Part shown: piece by piece, positions 1 to 8,266 of the stretch
How the letters are laid out: each line of letters starts with the position of its first letter
How positions within the stretch are numbered: the first letter of the stretch is position 1
DNA from: UBA10427 sp003500135
GTDB taxonomy: Bacteria > Bacteroidota > Bacteroidia > Cytophagales > Cyclobacteriaceae
NCBI GenBank assembly: GCA_963966275.1
Contig: CAWZYQ010000016.1
Location: 1 to 38,785 of the forward strand
Reading direction: 5' to 3'
DNA: 38,785 bases
The notes under the pieces: generated by a model
Told to the model about the DNA's origin: nothing
The model's input: the letters and a program-made list of their open reading frames with translations, nothing else
The model's database searches: none
Translations under genes and position numbers: made by a program

Positions 1-117
1 TTTTCGCTTCTAACGATTAAACTCAGACTTAAATGATTAGAGTATGGGTCGGAGACGCTGGTTTTCATAATATGTTAAAAGTGCTATTGCAGAACACTTA
101 AACCAACAGGGAATTGA

Positions 118-498
118 CTAGTGTAATGTATTGGGATTATACCATTTTAACAGCCATAAGGTCAAGAAATAGCTGATAATCAACCCTATAAAATCTTTGA
201 AATCAAATGTGCCAATAAAGGAAATGAAGTAGCTTATGAATTCAAGAATAATGTAACCCAGAGTTATTAACAGAATATCCCATTCCTTGATTAAGGTTAG
301 TCGAATTTTGAATAACCATATTGTAAAGCTTACAACAACAACGAAAAAAAAGCTAGGGCCAATATCGGCAATGCCTAAATCATTAATATTGTTTTCATAA
401 ACCCAAGGCCTATATATCTGATTTATGATGAGACCAAATATATAAGACACAAAAATTACACCTACAGAATATTGATTAAAAGACAGGTATTTATGCAT
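118..498 (-). CDS. Small integral membrane protein of unknown function
   Basis: A 126-residue protein that I do not recognise. It is very hydrophobic, with about four likely membrane helices (near residues 9-27, 47-65, 73-93 and 103-118) and short charged connectors. There is no signal-peptide cleavage site and no known catalytic motif. It starts at an ATG in an AT-rich region without close neighbours, about 230 bases beyond the end of the modC homologue and on the same strand. The regular spacing of hydrophobic blocks argues that it is a real inner-membrane protein rather than a chance open frame. Its role cannot be inferred; small standalone membrane proteins of this type can be immunity or stress proteins, but nothing here shows that. 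Confidence 0.55.
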   Translation of the reverse strand: MHKYLSFNQYSVGVIFVSYIFGLIINQIYRPWVYENNINDLGIADIGPSFFFVVVVSFTIWLFKIRLTLIKEWDILLITLGYIILEFISYFISFIGTFDFKDFIGLIISYFLTLWLLKWYNPNTLH

Positions 499-724
499 TT
501 TTAAACATGAGTCTGTATCAAAAGTGAAAAAGCAATTTTATTTGAAGTAAAAAATGGATAAAAAAGAATTTAAGCATCTAAAGATAGAAAAATAACCAGT
601 TGAATTTGCTCATTGCATATAAATTCATAATTACCTTTGATGAAAATAAAATACGAGACCAAAACGAAAAGATACTATCCATTGTGACTTCATCATAACT
701 TGATCATTAATATTTTGGCCATAA
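499..724. other. AT-rich intergenic stretch
   Basis: This 226-base stretch is clearly richer in A and T than the mod genes beside it. I see no reading frame longer than about 25 codons that looks coding, no convincing hairpin and no tandem repeat. It separates the 3' end of modC from the small membrane protein gene. Positions 1-117 are similar and also hold nothing recognisable. Confidence 0.5.
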
Positions 725-1606
725 TCACCCCTCCTTCAGTTTCATGACCAAAGGGTTGAAGGCTTTGGAAACGACCATGACTTTGTCTCCTACCACCAGC
801 GCTTCGGCTTCTTCGCAGGTGCTGACGACCTTGATCACGTGATGGCCTACCAGCACACTCAAAACGCACACGACTTCATTAGGCTGCTTGTCGAGCAGTA
901 TGCCGGTAAAGCGGAACTTACCACTCACTTTGTTGTCGATAAAAACATGCTGTGGACTGCCCTCATCAACAACTTTGCCTTCTTTTAACACATAAATATG
1001 CTGAGACATCCGGAAGATCTCGGAAATGTTGTGGCTGACCAACAGGGTAGTCAGCCCAAAGTTTTGATGCACCTCCATCAGGTGGTCCTGCAGACGGATG
1101 CGCATTTGCTCATCCAGCGCGGCCAGGGGTTCGTCGAGTAATAGCAACTCCGGTTTTGGCGCCAACGCCCTTGCTAGCGCCACTCTTTGTTGTTGACCGC
1201 CCGAAAGGGAAGCGGGCATACGATTCTGCAAATCCGCCAGGCCCATGATCCCCAGCAGATCGTCGATAATACTAGCATCTCCTCCTCCGGGCAATGCAAA
1301 GCGCAGGTTCTCCCGCACCGTCATATTCGGAAAAAGCGCATACTCCTGGAACACCAGTCCGACACCACGCCGGCCTGCAGGCAGATCAATTTTCTTTTCC
1401 GAATCAAACCACGCCTTGCCATTTACAACAATCCGCCCGGAACCGGGGGTGGTAAGTCCGGCCAACATGCGCAGCAGGGTCGTTTTTCCTGCCCCGGAAG
1501 GCCCATAGATCGTAGCGAAGGTTTGAGGAGCTATGTGGATCGATAAGGACAGTTCAAACTGATGCCCGTTTTCTATCAGTGTCTTATTTACCTCGATATC
1601 GATCAT
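725..1606 (-). CDS. modC: Molybdate ABC transporter ATP-binding protein
   Basis: The ATPase of a ModABC-type importer, which energises molybdate (or tungstate) uptake at the inner membrane. The 293-residue protein has a Walker A motif GPSGAGKTT near residue 36, the ABC signature LSGGQQQR, a Walker B LLLLDEP and a switch histidine in LVSHN. The C-terminal 60 residues or so form a shortened Mop/TOBE-like tail, so it is shorter than E. coli ModC (about 350 aa). The frame stays open upstream for 95 codons, but that part is modB read out of frame; the ATG at 1606 begins MIDIEV and overlaps the modB stop as ATGA. This coupling and the order after modB fit a mod operon. Specificity for molybdate comes from context rather than from this protein alone. 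Confidence 0.9.
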   Translation of the reverse strand: MIDIEVNKTLIENGHQFELSLSIHIAPQTFATIYGPSGAGKTTLLRMLAGLTTPGSGRIVVNGKAWFDSEKKIDLPAGRRGVGLVFQEYALFPNMTVRENLRFALPGGGDASIIDDLLGIMGLADLQNRMPASLSGGQQQRVALARALAPKPELLLLDEPLAALDEQMRIRLQDHLMEVHQNFGLTTLLVSHNISEIFRMSQHIYVLKEGKVVDEGSPQHVFIDNKVSGKFRFTGILLDKQPNEVVCVLSVLVGHHVIKVVSTCEEAEALVVGDKVMVVSKAFNPLVMKLKEG

Positions 1607-2277
1607 CTCCAGAATTTTTTCATGTAACCACCATTCACTATATACACCAGCAATAATATGGCAAATGTAAAGCCCAGCAAAATGAGCGAATACAAGTTGG
1701 CGCTGGCATATCGCATTGACTCGACGGCATCGTAAATGGCGATAGAGGCCACTTTGGTGATACCGGGAATATTGCCTCCGATCATCAGTACCACACCAAA
1801 CTCTCCTATCGTATGGGCAAACGACAGGATCATACCGGTCAAAAGCGACTTTTTCATTTGCGGTAACTGCACATACCAAAGGGTTTGCCACTTGTTTTTA
1901 CCCAAAATACCGGCCGCCTCAATCTGGTTATGAGGTATCGCCTGAAATCCATTTTGCAGCGGGTGTACCATAAAGGGCAAACTGTAAATGATGGATGCAA
2001 ATACCAGGCCTTCGAATGAAAATACCAGCCTGAGCCCCAGCGTATCGAGCAAAAAACGACCTATGCCGGCTTCAGGACTAAACGCAAGCAGTAAATAAAA
2101 ACCCAAAACGGTGGGTGGCAATACCAGGGGCATGCTTACCAGCGTTTCCACGACCGGCTTAAGCCAAAATTTTTTGTAAGCCAATTGATAGGCAATGGGC
2201 ATGGCTACCACGAATAGCAAAAGTGTGGTGACAAAAGCCAGATGCAGGGAGAGCCATATGGGCGTCAGGTCAGTCAT
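1603..2277 (-). CDS. modB: Molybdate ABC transporter permease
   Basis: The membrane permease of the molybdate importer, 224 residues, with about five or six transmembrane helices. The cytoplasmic EAA loop that docks the ATPase is visible as EAAGILGKNKWQTLWYVQLP, followed by the usual SFAHTIGEFG segment of ModB/CysT-type permeases. I place the start at the ATG at 2277 (MTDLTPIW); an upstream ATG at 2295 would add six residues and lie deeper inside the preceding gene. The start overlaps the di-Mop gene by 8 bases, and its stop overlaps the modC start by 4 bases, so translation of the three is probably coupled. Confidence 0.92.
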   Translation of the reverse strand: MTDLTPIWLSLHLAFVTTLLLFVVAMPIAYQLAYKKFWLKPVVETLVSMPLVLPPTVLGFYLLLAFSPEAGIGRFLLDTLGLRLVFSFEGLVFASIIYSLPFMVHPLQNGFQAIPHNQIEAAGILGKNKWQTLWYVQLPQMKKSLLTGMILSFAHTIGEFGVVLMIGGNIPGITKVASIAIYDAVESMRYASANLYSLILLGFTFAILLLVYIVNGGYMKKFWR

Positions 2278-2671
2278 GCTGCAACATGATTTCATTAGTT
2301 TTGATTAAGGCGCAAACCGTTTTGCCGGGAGTCAAAGCCAATCGGTCAACCGACCCGCTGGTGATGACCGACTTCACCTTACCGATAGAGCTGTTAAGGG
2401 TAATCGAACTCAGCACCCTGCCTTTTTCCAGCCGCACTATTTCTCCACTGATCCTGTTTTGCATGCTAATAGGCAGGTTGGCTTCCGTGGCAATGACCAC
2501 TTCAGTTTCTTTGAACAAAACGGTAATAGGGTATCCTTTCTGCAAATGCCGATGGTCCTCCGGTTTTTCTATCACAATCGTTGTAAAAGTGATATCACCC
2601 ACCTGCACACGTACGAGTGAGAGTTCCCCTTCGTTGATTACTTCAGTTACTTGCCCTTTGAACTGATTCAT
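2270..2671 (-). CDS. Di-Mop (TOBE domain) molybdate-binding protein
   Basis: A 133-residue protein made of two tandem Mop/TOBE-like beta domains. The first covers about residues 1-68 and the second about 69-133, where NRISGEIVRL and VKSVITSGSVDRLALTPG match the Mop pattern. There is no helix-turn-helix, so it is not a complete ModE regulator. Small proteins of this type (molbindins, or the isolated ModE C-terminal part) bind molybdate or tungstate oxyanions in the cytoplasm. It lies between modA and modB, where it could buffer molybdate or sense it for the importer. It starts 4 bases after the modA stop and its end overlaps modB. Function is inferred from fold and location. Confidence 0.8.
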   Translation of the reverse strand: MNQFKGQVTEVINEGELSLVRVQVGDITFTTIVIEKPEDHRHLQKGYPITVLFKETEVVIATEANLPISMQNRISGEIVRLEKGRVLSSITLNSSIGKVKSVITSGSVDRLALTPGKTVCALIKTNEIMLQHD

Positions 2672-2675
2672 GGGG

Positions 2676-3446
2676 TTATTTTACGTCATATCCGTATGAT
2701 TCCCAAATTTCATTTCCCTTTTCGGAAAACAAAAAGGAGTAGAACGGCAGGGCATCATCGTGCGGGGTTTTCCTGCCATCAATGATTATGGCTCCCTGCG
2801 CTATCGGGGTATAAAGGGAATCAGGTATTGAAATCCATTTTCCAATGTTTTGCATTTCCGGCGCTGCCACCACTGATTTTGCTGTAAACCCCAATTCGGC
2901 AGCGCCCGACAAAATAAACTGGGTAGTCTGCGCGATACTCTCACCATATACCAGCTTTTCTGATAACATTTGCCCCGAATCAAAATGCCTGAGCACCTCC
3001 ATGGCAGCTTGTCCATATGGGGCGCTTTCCGGGTTCGCCAACGCGATGTGTTGAATATGTGGTGAACTTAGTTGAGCTATTGATATATCACCCTCCTCTT
3101 TAGTGCTAAACAAAACCAGGGCGCCATAGCCATAAATCCTGGAGGGTTGTTGGGTAAACCCCTGTCGATACAGCGACTGGGGGTATAAAGTGTCGGCTGA
3201 GACGAAAACATCGTATGGTGCGCCAGCTGCTATTTGCGCAGTAAGCTTACCCGATGAGGAGATCACCAATTCCACATGGGTTTCGTTTTCTGCTTCATAT
3301 GCCCGAACCATTTCTTCCATGGCATAGCGGGCATTGGCCGCTACCGCCACGCGTAGCGCCTCCTTGTTTTCATTTTTACAGGCAGACAATATGAAGAGAA
3401 TGGCGAACGATTTAAGGAATGCGTTCAGCGCAGGGTTTTGCTTCAT
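2676..3446 (-). CDS. modA: Molybdate-binding lipoprotein, ABC transporter substrate-binding component
   Basis: A 256-residue periplasmic binding protein of the ModA family that captures molybdate and delivers it to ModB. The N-terminus is a lipoprotein signal, with the lipobox LSAC placing the lipidated cysteine at residue 23. The mature part begins with LRVAVAANARYAMEEMV, followed by ISSSGKLTAQIAAGAPYDVF. The paired serines in this stretch sit where the family binds the oxyanion, and GAPYDVFVSAD is a family hallmark. An earlier in-frame start is possible, but residues before MKQNP are the maf gene read out of frame. The ATG at 3446 shares a base with the maf stop (TGATG), so the gene is translationally coupled to maf. 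Confidence 0.92.
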   Translation of the reverse strand: MKQNPALNAFLKSFAILFILSACKNENKEALRVAVAANARYAMEEMVRAYEAENETHVELVISSSGKLTAQIAAGAPYDVFVSADTLYPQSLYRQGFTQQPSRIYGYGALVLFSTKEEGDISIAQLSSPHIQHIALANPESAPYGQAAMEVLRHFDSGQMLSEKLVYGESIAQTTQFILSGAAELGFTAKSVVAAPEMQNIGKWISIPDSLYTPIAQGAIIIDGRKTPHDDALPFYSFLFSEKGNEIWESYGYDVK

Positions 3447-4024
3447 CAGACAAAAATCTTCATGTTTTGGTAGATCATATGGATCGGCAGCCCCATTACC
3501 GTGAAGTAAGAACCCAGGATACGATTGATGCCCACCATCCCGATCCATTCCTGTATGCCGTAAGCTCCGGCCTTGTCAAACGGTTTATACTCTTTTATAT
3601 AATAGTCAATTTCGTAGTCGCTCAGGGTGCGGAAATACACTTCGGTGGTATCGTCAAAGGATACGAATTTTTCCTTGGATTTCATGGCCACGCCGGTAAT
3701 GACCTGGTGTGTGCGACCGGAAAGGGTGGTCAGCATTTGTCGTGCTTCTTCCTCATCTTCGGGCTTACCCAAAATAATATCATTGACCACCACGGTGGTG
3801 TCGGCCGTAACGAGCAGCTCGCCCTCCTTTAAAAAGGGCACCTGCTTTGCCTTTTTCTCAGCCAGGTACTGGGCTACATCTGCCGCCTGAATATGATCGG
3901 GATAGGTCTCTTCCATTTTGATCACTTTTACATCAAAATCGAGACCGAGCTCCTGCATGAGCATCTGCCGCCTGGGCGACTGGCTGCCTAATATTATCCT
4001 TTTATCGAATCCGTATTTCCACAT
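3446..4024 (-). CDS. maf: Maf-family nucleoside triphosphate pyrophosphatase
   Basis: A 192-residue Maf/YhdE-type house-cleaning enzyme, which hydrolyses non-canonical or excess nucleoside triphosphates (dTTP/UTP or modified pyrimidines, depending on subgroup) to the monophosphate and pyrophosphate. The diagnostic N-terminal motif is ILGSQSPRRQMLMQELG, followed by the ADTTVVVNDIILGKP block and the C-terminal FDKAGAYGIQEWIG motif. Length is normal. The start at 4024 (MWKYGF) places the first strand where the family has it; the open frame upstream contains no Maf-like sequence. It heads the mod operon, with the modA start inside its stop codon. Pairing maf with mod genes is probably operon opportunism, not a shared pathway. 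Confidence 0.92.
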   Translation of the reverse strand: MWKYGFDKRIILGSQSPRRQMLMQELGLDFDVKVIKMEETYPDHIQAADVAQYLAEKKAKQVPFLKEGELLVTADTTVVVNDIILGKPEDEEEARQMLTTLSGRTHQVITGVAMKSKEKFVSFDDTTEVYFRTLSDYEIDYYIKEYKPFDKAGAYGIQEWIGMVGINRILGSYFTVMGLPIHMIYQNMKIFV

Positions 4025-4032
4025 ATCCAAAT

Positions 4033-4040
4033 CAAAGATA
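4033..4040 (-). promoter_or_regulatory. Candidate -7 element for maf-mod
   Basis: Read on the minus strand this is TATCTTTG, an exact match to the Bacteroidota sigma -7 consensus TAnnTTTG, in the divergent 140-base gap between maf and the nucleoside hydrolase gene. It lies only 8 bases before the maf ATG, so the transcript would be leaderless or nearly so. A T-rich block lies about 20 bases further upstream, but no perfect -33 TTTG is seen. Confidence 0.35.
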
Positions 4041-4164
4041 CGCAGTGTTGGATTGTTTAAAAAGAAAAAGCACCGGGATGTTTTAAGATTTGAAACAGAT
4101 GTCGTATGGTGCAGGATGGTCAGAAGGTTTTGAGGTTTTACCTTGAGGTAAAAACATAAAAAGT

Positions 4165-5100
4165 ATGAAAAGAGCCTGTTGTATCTTATCGCTGGTGGTG
4201 TTTTACCTGACTGCTGCTGCACAAACGTCCATAATTTTAGATGCCGATACCGGAAATGAAATGGATGATCTCTATGCCATAGCCGGATCAGCGCTGGATA
4301 AAGAGCTGGAAATCGAAGCCTTGATTTCGGCCCACTTCAATAATGTACAATTACTCACCGATTCGATGTGGCACATCTACCCAACGAAAAATATCAATAC
4401 CCTGCAGATCAGTCAGGAGATCAATGAAAACCTGCTTCAGGGGCTTGGAAGGACAGACATTCCACACCCGACAGGCTCTGACCGGATGGTCGGATACGCC
4501 TGGGGTTATTATCCGGGAGCTCCAATACCCGAGTCGGAAGGGGTGGATCTTATCATTGAAAGGGCTCGAAAAGCTACACCCGATCAAAAGCTGAATGTCG
4601 TATGCCTGGGCGCAGTCACCAATGTGGCAGCCGCCATTCTGCTCGACACGTCTATATCGAAAAACATGCGATTATATGCACTGACTATGCGCTACGATCT
4701 CTCGACCGGTGCCTGGGATAAAAACAGCTTTAACGCCAGAAATGACATCAATGGGCTGGATATTGTGCTGAATGACGCCGACCTGGAAGTTTATATCATG
4801 CCCGGAAACGTGGCCCGCTCACTTACTTTTCTACGGGAAAAGTCCATTGAAAAACTCAATGCCATAGATCATCCGATAGCCGAAATATTAAAGAAACGCT
4901 GGGATGAAGTAAGCGCCGGCAATACCTGGATCATGTGGGACCTCGCCCTTACGGAAGTGATTGCCAATCCTTCTTTAGGCAAACTAGAATGGCGTACCGC
5001 CCCACCTGAAAATACTAAACGCAGCATTGGCGTGTATACGGAAATTGATGCACCCAGGATTGAAAAACGCTTTTGGAAGAAGCTAAGTGGATTAAATTAA
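4165..5100 (+). CDS. Exported inosine-uridine-type nucleoside hydrolase
   Basis: A 311-residue protein of the nucleoside hydrolase (IUNH) family, which cleaves the N-glycosidic bond of ribonucleosides to base and ribose. Residues 1-20 are a signal peptide ending in AAAQ, so the enzyme is exported, unlike the usual cytosolic forms. The metal site motif at the start of the mature protein reads ILDADTGNEMDDLYAIA, a variant of the classical DxDxGxDD with the paired aspartates kept. MWDLALTEVIANP near the C-terminus occupies the place of the last calcium ligand (HDPLA in classical members). Overall length matches the family. The rhamnosidase gene follows after about 50 bases, likely in the same transcript. 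Exact substrate is unknown. Confidence 0.82.
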   Translation: MKRACCILSLVVFYLTAAAQTSIILDADTGNEMDDLYAIAGSALDKELEIEALISAHFNNVQLLTDSMWHIYPTKNINTLQISQEINENLLQGLGRTDIPHPTGSDRMVGYAWGYYPGAPIPESEGVDLIIERARKATPDQKLNVVCLGAVTNVAAAILLDTSISKNMRLYALTMRYDLSTGAWDKNSFNARNDINGLDIVLNDADLEVYIMPGNVARSLTFLREKSIEKLNAIDHPIAEILKKRWDEVSAGNTWIMWDLALTEVIANPSLGKLEWRTAPPENTKRSIGVYTEIDAPRIEKRFWKKLSGLN

Positions 5101-5152
5101 CCATCATTAAGCTGTATTGAAGCCATTTAACCCTACCGAAATAAAAACAGTT

Positions 5153-7516
5153 ATGAATCGAATATACATCACTTTCATTCTCTTTTTAATCACCTTTTCC
5201 ACAATTGCCCAACCTTTTGTGCGTTTGCCGGAGCAGTTGAACGATGACCGGTTTGCAGAATGGATAGGACCTGCAGCAGTTGTTGAAACCGGTGTTTTCT
5301 ACTTTCGCAAAGCATTCGATCTGGTCAAAAAACCGGAAAAATTCGTGGTACATGTTTCGGCCGACAATCGGTACCGTTTATTTGTCAATGGCGAAAAGGT
5401 ATCCTTTGGGCCTGCCATTGGCGATATTCAGCTATGGAACTACGAGACCGTAGACCTGGCGCCCCATCTGAAGGCAGGTCGCAATATAGTGGCTGCCCAG
5501 GTGTGGAACCTCGGGCCCTACCGCGGTGTACGACAAATAACGGTGCAAACGGCTTTTATCCTTCAGGGTGAAAGCGAGCAATCGCAGTTAATTAACACCA
5601 ACGATACCTGGAAAGTGAAAAAAGATACGGGCTACTACTTTTTACACTTGGATTACAGTACCGTCGGTGGTGGCTATATTGCCGGGGCAACCGACAGCCT
5701 GATTGCCAAAGCACACCCCTGGGGTTGGGAAACACTGCGCTTTGATGACACTTCATGGGATTTTGCAAAAAAGATAGGAAAAGGGAACCACAGTGGGCTG
5801 GATACCTGGAAAGGAACGCCCTGGTTCCTTCAAGCAAGCCCTATTTTACCTTTGGAACAGAAAAAAGAAAAAACCCCTGCCTTGCTTTCCGTTCATGGAG
5901 TAGCTTTTGAACCGGATCAGTATAACGGTCAACTGGACGTCACTATACCGCCCAACCAAAAGGCAGAAATGCTTTTTGATAACCGGGTGCTCACCATGGG
6001 TTTTCCATATCTTGTGGTATCGGGTGGAAAGGGCAGTAAGATAAAAATTCAATACCAGGAAGCACTATTTAATGAAAATGGCCAAAAAGATAATCGCGAT
6101 GACTGGCGCGGCAAAACCATGAAGGGCTATTACGACATATGGATGCCCGATGGTGAACAACGAATCTTTGTGCCGCTCTGGATCCGTGTATTTCGCTATG
6201 TGAAGATTACGGTTGAAACAGGTAGCGAAGCACTGAATATCCACGACTTTTACAATCTTTTTACCGCCTACCCGCTTCAACAAAATGCCCGCTTTGAAAG
6301 TGGAAAAAACGATTTGAAGCGAATATGGGATACTTCCTGGCGTACGGTGCGGCTTTGTGCGTTGGAAACCTACATGGATTGTCCCTATTATGAGCAGATC
6401 CAATACATTGGCGATACACGCATTCAGTCGCTCATTAGTCTATATGTTGACGGCGACGACCGCATGATGAAAAATGCCATTCGGCAGTTTAATAACTCCA
6501 TGCAACCGATGGGACTGACCAAGAGCAGCCACCCGAATAACAGCACGCAGATTATCCCTCCTTTTTCGCTCATTTATATCAACATGCTGCACGACTACCA
6601 CATGCACCGAAGTGACAGCGCCTTTATTCGCAATTTCATTCCAGGTATGAAATTCATATTGTCATGGTTTATCAACCGCATAGACGAAACGGGCATGCTG
6701 GGTCCCTTGCCGTACTGGAATCACATCGATGGCGGCACCCTGTTTACAGATGGCTCTCCTCCCGGTATTACTGAAGGGAATTCAGCTCACATGTCGATAT
6801 TGCTGGCCTATACGCTCGATCATGCCGTTGAACTATTGGAGTTTTATGATGACCCCTGCGATGTTGATATTTATCGCGAACGCTCTGAAACCCTAAAAAA
6901 GTCCACTATTGAAATGTGCTTCGACAATGACCGCGGTTTACTGGCTGAGACGCCTGATAAGAATCAATTCTCTCAGCATACACAAAGCATGGCCATTTTG
7001 GCTGATATGTTTGATCAGAAGCAGGCAAAGCTGGTGGCTCAAACTATGATGGAGGACACCACGCTGATCCAGGCTACTTTATATTTCAGGTTTTATTTGT
7101 TTCAGGCGCTGGATAAGGCCGGTCTGGGAGATTTGATGTTGGATAATCTGGATAATTGGAAATTCTTCCTGGAAAAAGGTTTCACTACCTTTCCGGAGCA
7201 CGGTTTGCATAGCCGATCCGACTGCCACGCATGGTCGGCACACCCCATGTACGACTTTTTAAGTATAACCTGTGGCATTAAGCCTTCTGGCATTGGCTTT
7301 GAAACAGTACTAATAAGTCCACAGCTTGGCAATTTAGCCAGGACAGAAGCATCGATGCCCCATCCTTTGGGAACGATAGAGGTGCGGTATGAACAATCGG
7401 AAAGAAATTTGGATGCGTGGATCACCTTACCTAAGGGGCTCACCGGAACATTTAAATATCTGGATCAGCGCATTCCTATCCAAAGCGGGGAGCAGAAAAT
7501 TACTATTAAGAAATAA
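5153..7516 (+). CDS. Exported alpha-L-rhamnosidase-like glycoside hydrolase (GH78 type)
   Basis: A 787-residue secreted or periplasmic glycoside hydrolase resembling family GH78, which removes terminal alpha-L-rhamnose from glycans or glycosides. The signal peptide is MNRIYITFILFLITFSTIAQ, so I start at the ATG at 5153 and not at the in-frame TTG 12 codons earlier. Residues about 25-150 form a beta-sandwich (VHVSADNRYRLFVNGEKV), about 250-370 a second beta domain, and about 380-700 the (alpha/alpha)6 catalytic barrel. The barrel holds DCPYYEQIQYIGDTR starting at D409, the region of the catalytic acid in GH78. A C-terminal beta domain with a GLHSRSDCHAWSAHP block ends the protein. It lies just after an exported nucleoside hydrolase. 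No SusCD pair is nearby, so it is not part of a classical polysaccharide utilisation locus. Confidence 0.82.
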   Translation: MNRIYITFILFLITFSTIAQPFVRLPEQLNDDRFAEWIGPAAVVETGVFYFRKAFDLVKKPEKFVVHVSADNRYRLFVNGEKVSFGPAIGDIQLWNYETVDLAPHLKAGRNIVAAQVWNLGPYRGVRQITVQTAFILQGESEQSQLINTNDTWKVKKDTGYYFLHLDYSTVGGGYIAGATDSLIAKAHPWGWETLRFDDTSWDFAKKIGKGNHSGLDTWKGTPWFLQASPILPLEQKKEKTPALLSVHGVAFEPDQYNGQLDVTIPPNQKAEMLFDNRVLTMGFPYLVVSGGKGSKIKIQYQEALFNENGQKDNRDDWRGKTMKGYYDIWMPDGEQRIFVPLWIRVFRYVKITVETGSEALNIHDFYNLFTAYPLQQNARFESGKNDLKRIWDTSWRTVRLCALETYMDCPYYEQIQYIGDTRIQSLISLYVDGDDRMMKNAIRQFNNSMQPMGLTKSSHPNNSTQIIPPFSLIYINMLHDYHMHRSDSAFIRNFIPGMKFILSWFINRIDETGMLGPLPYWNHIDGGTLFTDGSPPGITEGNSAHMSILLAYTLDHAVELLEFYDDPCDVDIYRERSETLKKSTIEMCFDNDRGLLAETPDKNQFSQHTQSMAILADMFDQKQAKLVAQTMMEDTTLIQATLYFRFYLFQALDKAGLGDLMLDNLDNWKFFLEKGFTTFPEHGLHSRSDCHAWSAHPMYDFLSITCGIKPSGIGFETVLISPQLGNLARTEASMPHPLGTIEVRYEQSERNLDAWITLPKGLTGTFKYLDQRIPIQSGEQKITIKK

Positions 7517-7603
7517 GCTTGGGTATATTTCGGGCCAAAGCAAAAGGCACTATCGCGTATTTCGTCTTGCCATTGATCCATTCTTTCTTATTTTTGGGGC
7601 GCT

Positions 7604-8266
7604 TTGGCGCAAAAATTAGACATATTCACCCGGCAATTAAAGCATGCTTTGGAGGCACCACTACCCGGAAAGGCGGCTCAGGATATAATGGCGGCAACCT
7701 CCAGAAATGTACGTATTAATGATATGCGACAAAGTGGGGAGCCAAAACCAGGGGCTGTATTAGTGTTGTTTTATGAAAACGAAAAAGGTGAAATATGCAT
7801 CCCCCTGATGCAACGACCGAGTTATGAGGGTGCTCATAGCGGACAGATCAGCCTTCCCGGTGGTAAGGTGGAGCCCGAAGACGATACAAGGTACGATACG
7901 GCACTTCGGGAATGTGAGGAAGAAATCGGAATTCCGCAGTCGAAAGTAGAAGTAATTGGTGAATTGAGCGAATTGTATATTTTTGCTTCTCACTATACAG
8001 TTTTGCCGGTGGTAGGCTATATGCAGGGCTTACCTGAGTTTATTCCGGATCACATTGAAGTAGATAAGGTAATTGAAGCGCCTGTTGAAAGGCTTATTGA
8101 TAAAAACTATCACTTACAAAAGAGGCTGCAGGTACGCCACTTTGAAATAGATGCCCCCTATTTTGATGTGTTTGGTGAAATAGTGTGGGGAGCCACGGCA
8201 ATGATGTTAAGTGAACTGGTAACTGTAATTGAACAAAAAGATATTCAAAAATACTTACGAGCATGA
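7604..8266 (+). CDS. NudL-type coenzyme A pyrophosphatase (Nudix hydrolase)
   Basis: A 220-residue Nudix hydrolase. The Nudix box spans about residues 86-110 and ends in RECEEEIGI. Just before it, LMQRPSYEGAHSGQISLPGG matches the UPF0035 signature of CoA pyrophosphatases, which split CoA and its derivatives to 3',5'-ADP and 4'-phosphopantetheine. The start is a TTG at 7604: the segment LEAPLPGKAAQDIMA at residues 16-30 is typical of the family N-terminus and would be lost if the first ATG (7688) were used. An in-frame stop 30 bases upstream limits other choices. The last four bases overlap the DUF819 gene start (ATGA). Confidence 0.85.
   Translation: MAQKLDIFTRQLKHALEAPLPGKAAQDIMAATSRNVRINDMRQSGEPKPGAVLVLFYENEKGEICIPLMQRPSYEGAHSGQISLPGGKVEPEDDTRYDTALRECEEEIGIPQSKVEVIGELSELYIFASHYTVLPVVGYMQGLPEFIPDHIEVDKVIEAPVERLIDKNYHLQKRLQVRHFEIDAPYFDVFGEIVWGATAMMLSELVTVIEQKDIQKYLRA

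Noticed and set aside
1607..1891. 95-codon upstream extension of the modC frame
   Set aside because: It lies inside modB, has no ABC transporter sequence, and the ATGA overlap gives a natural start at 1606.
4025..4222. Upstream extension of the maf frame across the divergent gap
   Set aside because: The extra 66 residues show no Maf similarity and would overlap the start of the nucleoside hydrolase gene.
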